A stretch of 64,000 nt of DNA from Caproicibacter sp046707225 (GCF_046707225.1 NZ_JBJKOP010000046.1:12186-76185); one strand, 5' to 3'. Counted from the first letter of the stretch, positions 8,029 to 17,291 are shown. The notes: generated from the sequence alone by a model not told the origin. Numbers and translations: made by a program.

Positions 8029-9738
8029 ATGTCTGAAATCATCAGCGCCCTGCAGAACGGATCGCAGGTCAAGGTTGTGTATTCCTATACCCAGAATATC
8101 TCCGCGAATACGTCGGCCATCACCACTTCCCTGTATGTTCACCGCGACAGCTACGGACCTTCGTATGCCGATTCCTGTACCGCGTATATCAACATCAACG
8201 GCGCTCGGGCTATGACGTACACGGCGGGCTTCACGATCGGGTCGAGCTGGGTGCAGATCGGCAGCACGGCGACCGCGACCGTCGCGCACAATGCCGACGG
8301 TACCAAAATCGTCAACATCGCCGGATACTTTAATTCCAGCGTCACCTCAAAACTCGAAAATCTCGGTGTTTCCCAGAACATCACACTGGCAACGATTCCA
8401 AGGGCGAGCCAAATCACGGCGTCCTCCGGTTCTTTCAACATCGGCGGTTCCATTACAATCTACACGAACCGGAAGAGTACTTCCTTTACGCATGCCCTGA
8501 ATTTGTATTTCGGCGGCTATGCCACGACGATCACCTACGATATTACCGACAGCTACACTTGGAACACCTCCGGGTGGGCCTCGGCCATGTACCAGCAGAT
8601 TCCGAACACGAATACCGGAACCGGCACGCTGCGGCTCATCACCTACGACGCGGGCGGCAGCGTGGTCGGATACACGGAACTGGTAATTACGGCCCATGTG
8701 GTTAACAGCAATCCATCGTTCACCAATTTCTCCTATGCCGATGTGGATTCCAATACCGTCGCGCTGACCGGCGATTCTTCACAAATCGTCCAAACAAAAT
8801 CGAATCTCCGGGTGACCGTGACCGGCGCGTCGGCACAGAATTACGCGACCGTTTCCTCTTACCGGGTGCAGTACGGCTCCAAGACGGTAACAAGCAGTTC
8901 CAGTGTCATCAGCTTTGGCACCGTGTCCGCAAGCGACAGCCTAATCGTGACCGTCGTCGACAGCCGGGGTAACACGGCACAGCAGAGCGTCGCCATCACG
9001 ACGATTGCCTATTCCCCGCCGGTGATTTCTTCCGTTTCACTCTCCCGCGTGAACAACATCGAAGCCGGAACGGGGCTGCAATGCGCCGGGACATACGCTG
9101 CCTACATGGTAACGAAAAGCCAGTATTTTCTGAAATACCGGTACAAGACAACTTCTTCCGGCACATGGAGCGAATACGTCCCCGTCACGCCGACCGTGAG
9201 CGGCGGTGATTTCTCGTTCAACGCCAGCATCGGGAACTTCGATATCGACTCGTCGTTCAACTTTGAGATCGCGGCGTCCGACTATTATGTCTCAACCGTA
9301 CAGTCTGCCCTGCTGCCCACGGCAAAGCCGGTCTTTTCCATCCGCGACGGACAGATCGGCGTCAACAAAATCCCGGAGAACGGGGCGCTGGACGTCAGCG
9401 GCGACGTTTATATCTCCGGTTCCAAGGCTTACAGCGACGGCTATCATCCCAGCGCCGATACTGTAGACGGGCTGCACATCCTGCGCGGCGCGGCATCCGG
9501 GACCACGGCGACACAAACGGCATACGGTTCCATCTACTACTCGGCGGATATCAACATCAGCTTCGGAATGACTTTGCCGGTGGTTCCGTATGTCCTGACG
9601 TCGTTCAACACGAACGGCTTCGGCTACTGCGTCATCAAAAGCACAAGTACGACCGGGTTCACAGTCAAAATCACCAATGAGGTCACATCCTCGGGTGTAA
9701 ACTGGGGAATCCATTGGCTCGCAATCTATGAATCGTAA
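8029..9738 (+). CDS. phage tail fibre/baseplate protein, DUF859-like
   Basis: 569 residues, ATG 8029. The N-terminal 120 residues end in the LATIPRAS motif characteristic of DUF859 siphovirus proteins. Beta-rich Ser/Thr repeats fill the middle, and the C-terminus carries GQIGVNKIPENGALDVSG, a pattern seen just before receptor-binding tips of phage fibres. It is the last recognisable tail gene and probably contacts the host surface. Its own upstream region (7960-8028) is AT-rich and belongs to the inserted CPCC unit. Confidence 0.75.
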   Translation: MSEIISALQNGSQVKVVYSYTQNISANTSAITTSLYVHRDSYGPSYADSCTAYININGARAMTYTAGFTIGSSWVQIGSTATATVAHNADGTKIVNIAGYFNSSVTSKLENLGVSQNITLATIPRASQITASSGSFNIGGSITIYTNRKSTSFTHALNLYFGGYATTITYDITDSYTWNTSGWASAMYQQIPNTNTGTGTLRLITYDAGGSVVGYTELVITAHVVNSNPSFTNFSYADVDSNTVALTGDSSQIVQTKSNLRVTVTGASAQNYATVSSYRVQYGSKTVTSSSSVISFGTVSASDSLIVTVVDSRGNTAQQSVAITTIAYSPPVISSVSLSRVNNIEAGTGLQCAGTYAAYMVTKSQYFLKYRYKTTSSGTWSEYVPVTPTVSGGDFSFNASIGNFDIDSSFNFEIAASDYYVSTVQSALLPTAKPVFSIRDGQIGVNKIPENGALDVSGDVYISGSKAYSDGYHPSADTVDGLHILRGAASGTTATQTAYGSIYYSADINISFGMTLPVVPYVLTSFNTNGFGYCVIKSTSTTGFTVKITNEVTSSGVNWGIHWLAIYES

Positions 9739-10061
9739 CAGTTGAAAAGCAAAACGCAATATTGCAGATGGAACACCTGATTTTTGCCCTTTAAAACAAT
9801 GCGGGTGAAGTCCGTCAAAATTATGTAGAAAATTCCAGCCGGCGATTCTTTCGCATCCGCTTGATGTTCCTGCCTTTCAGAGTTATACTACCCATGATAG
9901 GATTTTGCGGGTCCGTTCGGTATTGTGAATCAAAGCATTTGGAGGACATGCTCGTTTGTCCACAACAGGGAATTGGTTTTAGGAATCAAAACTTCAGGAA
10001 TTACGGTGTTTGCATGGACAAACTGTAAAAATTTTACTTACTTAGCAAATTTTAACTCTAT
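9739..10061. other. no clear gene: end of prophage tail module
   Basis: No convincing gene. Just after the fibre stop a short phage-like frame (VEKQNAILQMEHLIFAL) ends at once and may be a scrap of the next prophage gene. A 9-base inverted repeat GTTTGTCCA (9954-9962) / TGGACAAAC (10015-10023) lies close to the junction with the asparagine synthetase fragment. No holin, endolysin or integrase is present. Confidence 0.5.
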
Positions 10062-10063
10062 GG

Positions 10064-10501
10064 GACCGCAAAGACCGCATGAGCATGGCCAGCGGGCTGG
10101 AGGTCCGCGTCCCCTATGCGGACCACCGGATTGTAGAGTATGTTTTCAACGCCCCCTGGAGCTACAAATGTCCCGACGGCGTCGTAAAGGGGCTTCTGCG
10201 GGACGCCGCCCGCCCCTGGCTGCCCGAAGACGTCCGCACACGCCGGAAGAGCCCCTATCCGAAGACGCATAACCCCGCATATGAACGGATTCTCCGCCGC
10301 AGGCTGGACCTCGTGATGAAGGACGAGGAGGAACCGCTCCATCTCCTGGTGAATTCCGCGGCGGTTGAGCAAATGCTAAGTGAAAAATCGGATTACGGGA
10401 AACCGTGGTTCGGGCAGCTGATGGCGGGACCGCAGATGATGGCATATCTTCTGCAGATCAACTATTGGATGAAGAATTATGAAATTGAGATCGAGTTATA
10501 A
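10064..10501 (+). pseudogene. asnB: 3' fragment of asparagine synthetase (glutamine-hydrolysing)
   Basis: About 144 codons matching the C-terminal part of the AsnB synthetase domain: RMSMASGLEVRVPYADHR followed by a Trp/Tyr-rich end (LLQINYWMKNYEIEIEL). Homology starts abruptly around 10064-10070; the glutaminase domain, the ATP-binding loop and any proper start are missing, against about 600 residues for the whole enzyme. ATG 10079 is internal to the family. A short direct repeat GACCGCA (10064-10070 and 10073-10079) marks the edge. The prophage may have integrated into or recombined across this gene. Confidence 0.8.
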
Positions 10502-10505
10502 CCTC

Positions 10506-10542
10506 AAAAAACCTGCCGGGGCAAGAACCCGGCAGGTTTTTA
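10506..10542. terminator. bidirectional intrinsic terminator
   Basis: The stem AACCTGCCGGG / CCCGGCAGGTT is flanked by A-run and T-run, serving the asnB fragment (+) and the converging wall hydrolase gene (-). Confidence 0.85.
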
Positions 10543-10557
10543 ATTTTGCTCTGTAAT

Positions 10558-11244
10558 TTACTGTATGGCGGAATCCGGCTCAGACGACACCATGACTCCC
10601 GATTCGTCAAACGTATAAGTCACCCCGTCGATCGTACGCGACGTGCCGACTACATATTGTCCGTTCTCATAATAATACTGATCCCCTTCAAAGGTGACGA
10701 ACCCATTTTCCGGGTAACTGATTTGAGGAAGTTTAAACCATTTGGTCCAGTGATAACTGCCGCCGATCACTTTGCCGTATTTCATGTTCTCTCCGGAACA
10801 ACGGTTGTCCACCGATTTATTTCCTCCCACGTAAACCCCAACGTGACCCGGGCTGTAAAGGATCAGTCCGTGAATGCGCGGGAGTGTGGATGCATCGGAC
10901 AGGTTGATGCTGCCTTTCACTTTCGCTGAGGCGAGCATGGAAGTCGAACTGCCGGCAACGGAAATCAGACCCGGATCCGGGTCGCAGTCATCGCCCTGCC
11001 ACCAAAGATAGGATTTGACCAGACCGGAACAGTCGGTGGAACGGGAACCGTCAATATACTGGCCATAGTGCCCGTACTGGTATTCCCATCCTTCCTGATA
11101 GGCCTTCAGAACATGCTCCGACAGGCCGACGCCCGTCTTTGCCTCCGCAGCCGACGCGGGTACCGCCTGAAATGCCAAAACGCCCCACAAGGCAAAATTC
11201 ATCAAGAGAGCGGCAACAAAAGCAAATCCCCGTTTTGATCTCAT
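10558..11244 (-). CDS. secreted NlpC/P60-type peptidoglycan hydrolase
   Basis: 228 residues with a Sec signal peptide (RSKR then a hydrophobic run to AVPASAAEA, about residue 34). The NlpC/P60-like core carries the catalytic Cys in STDCSGLVKSYLWW and the His in SPGHVGVYVGG. The C-terminal 40 residues (GDQYYYENGQYVV, YTFDESGVM) look like a single choline-binding-type wall repeat. It would cut peptide stems of the cell wall outside the membrane. A ribosome site AAGGA precedes ATG 11244. Its promoter carries a WalR-like box, fitting control by cell-wall homeostasis signalling. Confidence 0.85.
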   Translation of the reverse strand: MRSKRGFAFVAALLMNFALWGVLAFQAVPASAAEAKTGVGLSEHVLKAYQEGWEYQYGHYGQYIDGSRSTDCSGLVKSYLWWQGDDCDPDPGLISVAGSSTSMLASAKVKGSINLSDASTLPRIHGLILYSPGHVGVYVGGNKSVDNRCSGENMKYGKVIGGSYHWTKWFKLPQISYPENGFVTFEGDQYYYENGQYVVGTSRTIDGVTYTFDESGVMVSSEPDSAIQ

Positions 11245-11276
11245 GGCGCATCCTTCTTCCGATTACGAACTTTTAA

Positions 11277-11323
11277 CAACTGTTACAATTTAGTAACATA
11301 ATATCACACAAAGGTAACAGTTG
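11277..11323 (-). promoter_or_regulatory. WalR-like direct repeat within a 10-bp inverted repeat
   Basis: The minus strand reads TGTTACTAAATTGTAAC (11298-11282), an exact match to the WalR/YycF consensus TGTWAH-N5-TGTWAH, placed right after the -10. A weaker copy TGTTAC-N5-TGTGAT lies between -35 and -10 (11318-11303). A perfect inverted repeat CAACTGTTAC / GTAACAGTTG (11277-11286, 11314-11323) spans the promoter. A site at this position would be expected to repress. Confidence 0.55.
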
Positions 11324-11326
11324 CAA
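11298..11326 (-). promoter_or_regulatory. sigma-A promoter of the NlpC/P60 gene
   Basis: On the minus strand, -35 TTGCAA (11326-11321) and -10 TATTAT (11303-11298) are separated by 17 bases, about 50 bases before the start codon. Confidence 0.7.
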
Positions 11327-11399
11327 CAGAAAAAGGAAGCGCAGGGATAAATTTGTAGTATTTTTACAAGGGATAGGAAATAGTTTTTGTAATATTTAC

Positions 11400-12767
11400 C
11401 TATTCATGAAGAAGAAACGCGACAATTTCTTCGGTATGCATGGAACGGGAGCCCTTAACAAGAACGGAATCACCGGGCTCCAGCAATGTTTTCAGCACTT
11501 CGCAGGCCTGTCGGTTATCGCCGCATACACGGCAATCCATGTCGGAGCGGACAGCTCGCGCTCCTTCCGCCATGAGGGCGGCACGCTTTCCAATCGTGAT
11601 GAGTACGTCCACGCCGGAATCGGCGGCGAATTCACCCACATTCCGGTGCGCTTCGGCGGAATAGCTGCCCAGCTCCAGCATATCGGCCAGCACGGCCACC
11701 CGCTTTCCGCTTTTCAGGGATTTCAGAACCCCAAGGCTGCTTTTTGCCGAATCCGGACTTGAATTATAGCTGTCGTCCAGGATGATTACACCGTTCTCAC
11801 GGCGGATTTGCTGCCTCATGGCGGGCGCGCGGTAGTTTGAAAGAGCCGCCGCGGCATCGGGCAGCGGTACGCCGAGCTGGCCGGCAACGGCAAGTCCCGC
11901 AAGCGCATTGAGAACATGGTGCGTTCCGATCATGGGGAGCGATACCTCCCCCGCTTCTCCGTTCGGAGCAATGTATTGGAAACGGGTCGACTCCCCCGTG
12001 ATTTCGATCCCCTCCGCCCGAAAGTCGCAGTCCTCTCCCGTTCCAAACAAAACTGTTTGAAAAGGAAGAGTTCCGGCCAGGCCGCGCAGCATTTCATCGT
12101 CCCCGTTTAAAAACAGTACGGAACCCGGATGAAACCGGTCGGTAATATGCAGTTTCTCCGCCAAGATATTCCGGCGGCTTCCCAACTGCTCGATGTGGGA
12201 AACGCCGATGTTTGTCATCACCGCATAATCCGGCGCGGCAATTTTCGCAATCCGGCTCATTTCCCCGAATTCGCTCATCCCCATTTCGACGACCGCGGCG
12301 CCGTATTCTTCGGAAAGGCGGAACACCGTCAGAGGAACCCCGACCTGACTGTTGTTGTTCCCGCGGGTTTTCATCACATTCAGCCCCGCCGAAAGAGCCA
12401 GGGCCACCATTTCTTTCGTGGACGTTTTCCCCACGCTGCCCGTGATGCCGACAACCGGCAGGGAAAATCGCTTTCTGTACTCGGCGGCGATGCGCTGGAG
12501 CGCGTCCTTCGTGTCGCCGACGGCGATCCAGGCGCCCGGACCGCCCGCCGACTGATGCTCCTGGGTCAGAACAGCCGCAGCGCCCGCTTCCAGAACGGAG
12601 GGGATGAATTCATGTGCGTCTACCCGCTCGCCGCAGATCGGGACAAACAGCGCCCCCGGGGCAACCTCGCGGCTGTCCGTTGAAACCGACGTCACTTCGG
12701 CGGTCGGACTGCCGCAGAGCAGCCGGCCTGCGCACGCCGATACCATTTCAGAAACCGTCATTTTCAT
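11400..12767 (-). CDS. murF: UDP-N-acetylmuramoyl-tripeptide--D-alanyl-D-alanine ligase
   Basis: 455 residues. MurF joins D-Ala-D-Ala to UDP-MurNAc-tripeptide using ATP, the last cytoplasmic step of the wall precursor. The N-terminal substrate domain (VSTDSREV) is followed by the P-loop GITGSVGKTSTKEM at about residue 108, the central ligase domain (NNNSQVGVPLT, VEMGMSEFGEM) and the C-terminal domain (ILDDSYNSSPDS). Length is normal. It follows murE by 9 bases and shares its operon. Confidence 0.95.
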   Translation of the reverse strand: MKMTVSEMVSACAGRLLCGSPTAEVTSVSTDSREVAPGALFVPICGERVDAHEFIPSVLEAGAAAVLTQEHQSAGGPGAWIAVGDTKDALQRIAAEYRKRFSLPVVGITGSVGKTSTKEMVALALSAGLNVMKTRGNNNSQVGVPLTVFRLSEEYGAAVVEMGMSEFGEMSRIAKIAAPDYAVMTNIGVSHIEQLGSRRNILAEKLHITDRFHPGSVLFLNGDDEMLRGLAGTLPFQTVLFGTGEDCDFRAEGIEITGESTRFQYIAPNGEAGEVSLPMIGTHHVLNALAGLAVAGQLGVPLPDAAAALSNYRAPAMRQQIRRENGVIILDDSYNSSPDSAKSSLGVLKSLKSGKRVAVLADMLELGSYSAEAHRNVGEFAADSGVDVLITIGKRAALMAEGARAVRSDMDCRVCGDNRQACEVLKTLLEPGDSVLVKGSRSMHTEEIVAFLLHE

Positions 12768-12776
12768 AGAATCCCC

Positions 12777-14234
12777 TCACAGCTTTCCGTTTAGAATATC
12801 GGCAATGACCTCGCGCTCATCCAAATGATACTTGACGCCCTTGATTTCCTGATAATCCTCATGTCCCTTTCCGGCAAGAACAATTACGTCGCCGTCCTGA
12901 GCGTTTTCCATACAGTATTTGATCGCCTGTTTCCTGTCCGGGATGACGACGTATTTTCCTCCGGTTTTGTCGATTCCCGTGCGAATATCGGCAATGATGT
13001 CCATTACGTCCTCGTCGCGTGAATTGTCCGCCGTTAAAACGGACAGGTCGGCAAGCCTTCCGCTTTCTTCCCCCATTTCAAACCTGCGGGAACGTGCGCG
13101 GTTTCCGCCCGCGCCAAACATGCAGACAAGCCTTTTCGGGTGATATTCGCGCAGGGTCTCCAGAATATTTCTCATTGCGAGAGCATTGTGGGCGTAGTCG
13201 ATAAGAAGGGTGTAATTGCCGGGGACCTTGACCGGCTCCACACGTCCGCAGACTTTTACGTTTTCCAGCCCGTCGCGGATATTCTGTTCCGTAACCGGAA
13301 AGTGCAGGCAGACGGCTACGGCCGCCAACGCGTTGTAAACACTGAATCTGCCCGGAATCCCGACTTCCACGCCGGAAAAATTCAGCCTTCCGGAAAGGTT
13401 GAACCTGACCCCCAGGAACCCCTTGCGCGAAACAAGCTCTTCCTTTTCCGCAGCCAGCCCGGCCTTCGGCGAAAAGCCGAAAGTTTCCAGCGCACAGGTA
13501 TGCCCTTCCACGATCCCGCTCCAGTTCTCATCGTCCACATTGATCACGCCGATTTCGCACATACGGAACAACAGGCGTTTGCAGGCCATGTATTCCTCCA
13601 GGTCTTTGTGCTCATTGCCGCCGATATGGTCCGGAGAGAAATTGGTGAATACCCCGTAATCGAATCGGATTCCGGATAAACGATGCCCTCTCAGGCCGAT
13701 GGAGGATGCCTCCATGACAACCGCCTTACAGCCTTCATCCGCCATCCAGCGCAGATAAGACTGGATTTCATAGGATTCGGGAGTCGTGTTGTCCGTCTTG
13801 ATCACCCGGTCCCCGATCACCGCTCCGATTGTGCCGATAACGCCGGTCTTGATTCCGGCTGTTTCCAGAATCGAACGAACCATATAGGAAACGGTGGTTT
13901 TTCCTTTCGTTCCCGTAATCCCCACAACCGTCATTTCGCGTGCCGGATACCCGAACCATGCCGCGGAAATCAGCGCCATGGCAAGGCGCGTGTCCGGCAC
14001 CATAACGACGCTCGCACCGCCGGCCTCAACCGGGCGCTGTGCCACAATCGCAGCCGCGCCGGCCTTTGCCGCTGTTCCCGCAAATTGATGGCTGTCAACC
14101 GCAGACCCGCACAGGCAGATAAAAAGGCTCCCCTGTTTCACCTGTCTCGAATCATAAACCACATCCGTTATTTCCAGATCCGTACGCCCGGAACAGGTAA
14201 AGTCCAGATCCCGGATTAAATCCGCCAAAAGCAT
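12777..14234 (-). CDS. murE: UDP-N-acetylmuramoyl-L-alanyl-D-glutamate ligase (meso-diaminopimelate type)
   Basis: 485 residues from ATG 14234, chosen because a GGAGGC site lies just upstream and the family N-terminus (LLADLIRDL) begins there; the frame stays open further upstream without homology. P-loop GITGTKGKTT, then NTTPES and the Mur ligase C-domain. The substrate motif reads DNSRDEDV: the arginine at the position that reads diaminopimelate suggests addition of meso-diaminopimelate and not lysine. First gene of the murE-murF pair. Confidence 0.93.
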   Translation of the reverse strand: MLLADLIRDLDFTCSGRTDLEITDVVYDSRQVKQGSLFICLCGSAVDSHQFAGTAAKAGAAAIVAQRPVEAGGASVVMVPDTRLAMALISAAWFGYPAREMTVVGITGTKGKTTVSYMVRSILETAGIKTGVIGTIGAVIGDRVIKTDNTTPESYEIQSYLRWMADEGCKAVVMEASSIGLRGHRLSGIRFDYGVFTNFSPDHIGGNEHKDLEEYMACKRLLFRMCEIGVINVDDENWSGIVEGHTCALETFGFSPKAGLAAEKEELVSRKGFLGVRFNLSGRLNFSGVEVGIPGRFSVYNALAAVAVCLHFPVTEQNIRDGLENVKVCGRVEPVKVPGNYTLLIDYAHNALAMRNILETLREYHPKRLVCMFGAGGNRARSRRFEMGEESGRLADLSVLTADNSRDEDVMDIIADIRTGIDKTGGKYVVIPDRKQAIKYCMENAQDGDVIVLAGKGHEDYQEIKGVKYHLDEREVIADILNGKL

Positions 14235-14280
14235 GAAAACGCCTCCGCTGTCATATTGTTTTATGGATGAAATTTCCTGA

Positions 14281-14309
14281 ATTATACCGTAAGTGAAAGG
14301 CTGTGTCAA
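14281..14309 (-). promoter_or_regulatory. consensus sigma-A promoter of murE-murF
   Basis: TTGACA (14309-14304), a 17-base spacer and TATAAT (14286-14281), 47 bases before murE: an exact consensus and likely strong. The rest of the 348-base divergent gap (to 14582) is AT-rich; the + strand promoter of the radical SAM gene is not clear, with TATAAT at 14467-14472 and 14529-14534 as candidates without good -35 boxes. Confidence 0.85.
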
Positions 14310-14582
14310 TATTCCCCGACACTTTGCGAGAACTGTATTAAACAAGAACTTCTTCGGTATTAGTATGAATAAATAATACTGAATAATGTTTATAGAAAGG
14401 AAAAATTCTCCTGTTATTTTAGCTCGCTTAGAGAAAAAATATTTCTCTGACACTTGCCGCATATTGTATAATTTTTTTACTCTGTCATAAAAATGTATGG
14501 TTACAAGTCGAATGATTTCGTGTTATTTTATAATTAAATTTTACCCTTGCAGGCCGATTATGAGGAAAGGAAGCATATCTTT

Positions 14583-16031
14583 ATGGGTACTGTAAACGAG
14601 AAGCTGGAGTCCTACGGATTGAAAAAAGTGCTGAACTACCTGGACAGCAATCCGGAGGAAAATGTGCCGAAGCTGATCGGCTGGCTGAAAAAATTCGATC
14701 GGGACGGCCTTTACCAAAACACGTATGAAATGGTTGACGGCTTTATAAAGGACCCGGAGAATAACTGGAACCGTCTTATCCTAAGCCTTTATTCCGATAT
14801 AGACGAAAGCGTCCGGAGAAAAACTTTTGAGAATTTTCTGATCAACTCCGCGATCCTCGGCAGTCAGAAAAAGAACAAGCTCGTGGAAAAATACGACTGC
14901 AACATACCGTGGGCCATCCTCATGGACCCGACCTCCGCCTGCAATCTGCACTGCATCGGGTGCTGGGCGGCGGAATACGGAAACCGGCTGAACCTGAGTT
15001 TTGATACTCTGGACGATATTGTTCGCCAGGGGAAGGAACTGGGCACGTACATGTATATTTTCTCCGGCGGAGAGCCGCTGGTAAGAAAAGACGATATCAT
15101 CAGGCTGTGTGAAAAGCACAATGACTGTGAGTTTCTGGCTTTTACCAACGGAACTTTGATTGACGAGCACTTCGCGGACGAAATGCTGCGGGTCAAGAAT
15201 TTTGTTCCCGCCATCAGTATTGAGGGATTTGAGAAAGAAACTGATTTCCGCCGCGGAGAAGGGACCTATCAGGCCGTCACCCGCGCGATGAAGCTTCTCA
15301 AAAGCAAAAGGCTTCCGTTCGGCGCTTCGCTGTGCTATACGCGGCAGAACGCGGAAACCATCGGCAGCGAGGAATATTTCAATCATCTGATCGAGCTGGG
15401 ATGCAAATTTGCCTGGCTTTTCACTTACATGCCGGTCGGAGTGGACGCCAAGCCGGAGCTCATGGCAACGGCGGACCAGCGCAAATTCATGTACGAACAG
15501 GTGCGGAAATTCCGCGAAACAAAGCCCTTGTTCACACTGGACTTCTGGAACGACGGAGAATTTGTTAACGGATGCATCGCGGGAGGGCGCCAGTATCTTC
15601 ATATTAACGCGAACGGCGATATCGAGCCCTGCGCCTTTATCCATTACGCGGACTCCAACATTCATGAAAAGACATTGCTGGAGGCATACCGGTCGCCGCT
15701 GTTCATGCAGTACCGCAGAAACCAGCCGTTTAACCGGAACCAGCTCCGCCCTTGCCCGCTGCTCGACAACCCCGGCAGGCTTTCGCAGATCGTGAAAAAA
15801 TCCGAAGCAGTCTCCACGGATCTGGCTCACCCCGAAAACGTGGATCAGCTGACGGAAAAATGTGTGGAAACCGCAAAGGCATGGGCGCCCGTCGCAAAGG
15901 AAATCTGGGAAAACAGCGAAGGCCGCGAACGGGCGGACTGGAAAGCGGATCGGGAAGCGCAGCAAAAAGCCCAGATTGAAAAAAAGGTTCAGGAAAAGGA
16001 AAACAAAAAAAAGATTAAGGTATCCATGTGA
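14583..16031 (+). CDS. radical SAM protein with SPASM-like C-terminus
   Basis: 482 residues from ATG 14583, preceded by GGAAAGGAAG; an upstream TTG (14547) is less likely. The radical SAM cluster motif is CNLHCIGC near residue 120, followed by YIFSGGEPL. Cysteines in the last third (GCIAGG, IEPCAF, RPCPLLDN) look like an auxiliary SPASM iron-sulfur site. The end is a highly charged Lys/Glu/Gln helix. SPASM proteins often modify peptides or proteins, but no precursor peptide is seen beside it. The substrate is unknown. Confidence 0.85.
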   Translation: MGTVNEKLESYGLKKVLNYLDSNPEENVPKLIGWLKKFDRDGLYQNTYEMVDGFIKDPENNWNRLILSLYSDIDESVRRKTFENFLINSAILGSQKKNKLVEKYDCNIPWAILMDPTSACNLHCIGCWAAEYGNRLNLSFDTLDDIVRQGKELGTYMYIFSGGEPLVRKDDIIRLCEKHNDCEFLAFTNGTLIDEHFADEMLRVKNFVPAISIEGFEKETDFRRGEGTYQAVTRAMKLLKSKRLPFGASLCYTRQNAETIGSEEYFNHLIELGCKFAWLFTYMPVGVDAKPELMATADQRKFMYEQVRKFRETKPLFTLDFWNDGEFVNGCIAGGRQYLHINANGDIEPCAFIHYADSNIHEKTLLEAYRSPLFMQYRRNQPFNRNQLRPCPLLDNPGRLSQIVKKSEAVSTDLAHPENVDQLTEKCVETAKAWAPVAKEIWENSEGRERADWKADREAQQKAQIEKKVQEKENKKKIKVSM

Positions 16032-16045
16032 TAGAAGCTTCATAC

Positions 16046-16084
16046 GAAAGGGACTGTTTCGCAATGCGACAGTCCCTTTCCTTA
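16046..16084. terminator. intrinsic terminator between converging genes
   Basis: The stem GAAAGGGACTGT / ACAGTCCCTTTC with an 11-base loop lies between the radical SAM gene (+) and the glycosyltransferase (-). Confidence 0.8.
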
Positions 16085-16091
16085 TGCCGTT

Positions 16092-17291
16092 TTATTGTTT
16101 TCCGTTTTCTATCAAAGCATAAAGCTTGTCAATCTCGTCTTCATTGGTGAGATCACACCCGGACAGCGCCCGCGCGTATTTTTCCCGCAGTTCTCCGTCC
16201 TTTGCAAGGCTTTCCAGGCCCTGTTCCACTCCTTCGGTCGTCATCGGCACAATCAGCCCGTTTTCACCCGATGTGATCTGGTCGGAGGCGGTGGAAAAAT
16301 CCGTGAGCAAAATCGGACGGCAAAGCACCATCGCCTCATCTACGGCAATGGCTTTCCCTTCAAAACGCGACGGCTGCATATAAATGTCGCATTCCCTGAC
16401 AAAGGGATACGGGTTGCCGCGCTCCCCCAGAAAAACGACGCAATCCTCCGCTCCAAGCTGAGCCGCCTGCTGTTTCAGGCTATCTTCCTCCGGCCCGACA
16501 CCGATCACATACCACCGCAGGCGAACGCCTTTCCGGTTCAAAGCAACGACGGCAGGCATCGCCAGATCAAGCCCTTTCTGGTGAGAAAGCCGCGCAACGG
16601 ACAGCACCCGGATTCCGGTGTATCCGTCGTCGAATCCCTTTTCTCTTTCCGCCATGGAGCGCAGAAAATTCGAGGATATGATATTGTAAATCACGTGGAA
16701 TTTTCCAGACTGGTCGGGGAAAGTTTTTTCCAAAGCCGTTTTGCAGGATTCCGATACCGTGCAGAGCGCGTCCAACTTTGCAACATACGGACGGTCAAAA
16801 TCTTTGTAAAGGCCCATCGCGTTGTAATCGCCGTGAATGAATCCGATTTTTACGCCCGCATTCGCTTTCTCGACGGCGTAATAAAGCGGCTGCCCTTCCA
16901 TATACGCGACGACCGCGTCATACCGCTCCCCGGCCGGGCGGACAAAATGCCGCTCAATTTTCCACATTCTTGAAAGCCGTTCTCCCATCGTGCCGCGAAG
17001 CCCGGCAAAGCTGACCAGCAGACGGCAAACAGCCAGAAGCGGGTGTCCGCTGGATACAAGAGCCGGAAATGCTTTGCGGATATTGAGCCGGTATTCCTGC
17101 GGAAACAGCGGCGGCAAAACATGGACCTTTTCCGGTACACGGCTGAAAAACAGCCCCTCGTTCGCAAACAGCTGCAGATCCACCTCATATTTTTTATTAT
17201 CAAACAGTGATAATACCGTTACCAGGCTTTTCTCGATTCCTCCGCTGTGCAGACTGTAATTGACAAAAAGGATTTTCTTCCGTTCAGGCAT
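16092..17291 (-). CDS. family 4 glycosyltransferase
   Basis: 399 residues, GT-B fold. The N-terminal loop SLHSGGIEKS and the C-terminal pattern SRFEGKAIAVDEAM (Glu-x7-Glu type) identify a retaining GT4 enzyme using a nucleotide sugar. It lacks a signal or membrane helix and probably acts at the inner membrane face. It lies 18 bases after the GT2 gene and is probably co-transcribed, building surface polysaccharide. The sugar and acceptor cannot be read. Confidence 0.88.
   Translation of the reverse strand: MPERKKILFVNYSLHSGGIEKSLVTVLSLFDNKKYEVDLQLFANEGLFFSRVPEKVHVLPPLFPQEYRLNIRKAFPALVSSGHPLLAVCRLLVSFAGLRGTMGERLSRMWKIERHFVRPAGERYDAVVAYMEGQPLYYAVEKANAGVKIGFIHGDYNAMGLYKDFDRPYVAKLDALCTVSESCKTALEKTFPDQSGKFHVIYNIISSNFLRSMAEREKGFDDGYTGIRVLSVARLSHQKGLDLAMPAVVALNRKGVRLRWYVIGVGPEEDSLKQQAAQLGAEDCVVFLGERGNPYPFVRECDIYMQPSRFEGKAIAVDEAMVLCRPILLTDFSTASDQITSGENGLIVPMTTEGVEQGLESLAKDGELREKYARALSGCDLTNEDEIDKLYALIENGKQ

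Noticed and set aside
1..9738. Contractile tailocin (R-type) or extracellular injection system
   Set aside because: There is no sheath, baseplate wedge or spike gene; Dit and Tal genes point to a flexible siphovirus-type tail.
9954..10023. GTTTGTCCA/TGGACAAAC inverted repeat as the attachment site
   Set aside because: The 52-base separation and lack of a matching second copy in the window give no support beyond the repeat itself.
9925..10272. Open frame of 115 codons across the asnB junction
   Set aside because: It runs out of frame through the asparagine synthetase fragment and its residues look like a frameshifted shadow.
14547..14582. Upstream TTG start for the radical SAM gene
   Set aside because: GGAAAGGAAG is correctly spaced for ATG 14583 and not for the TTG.
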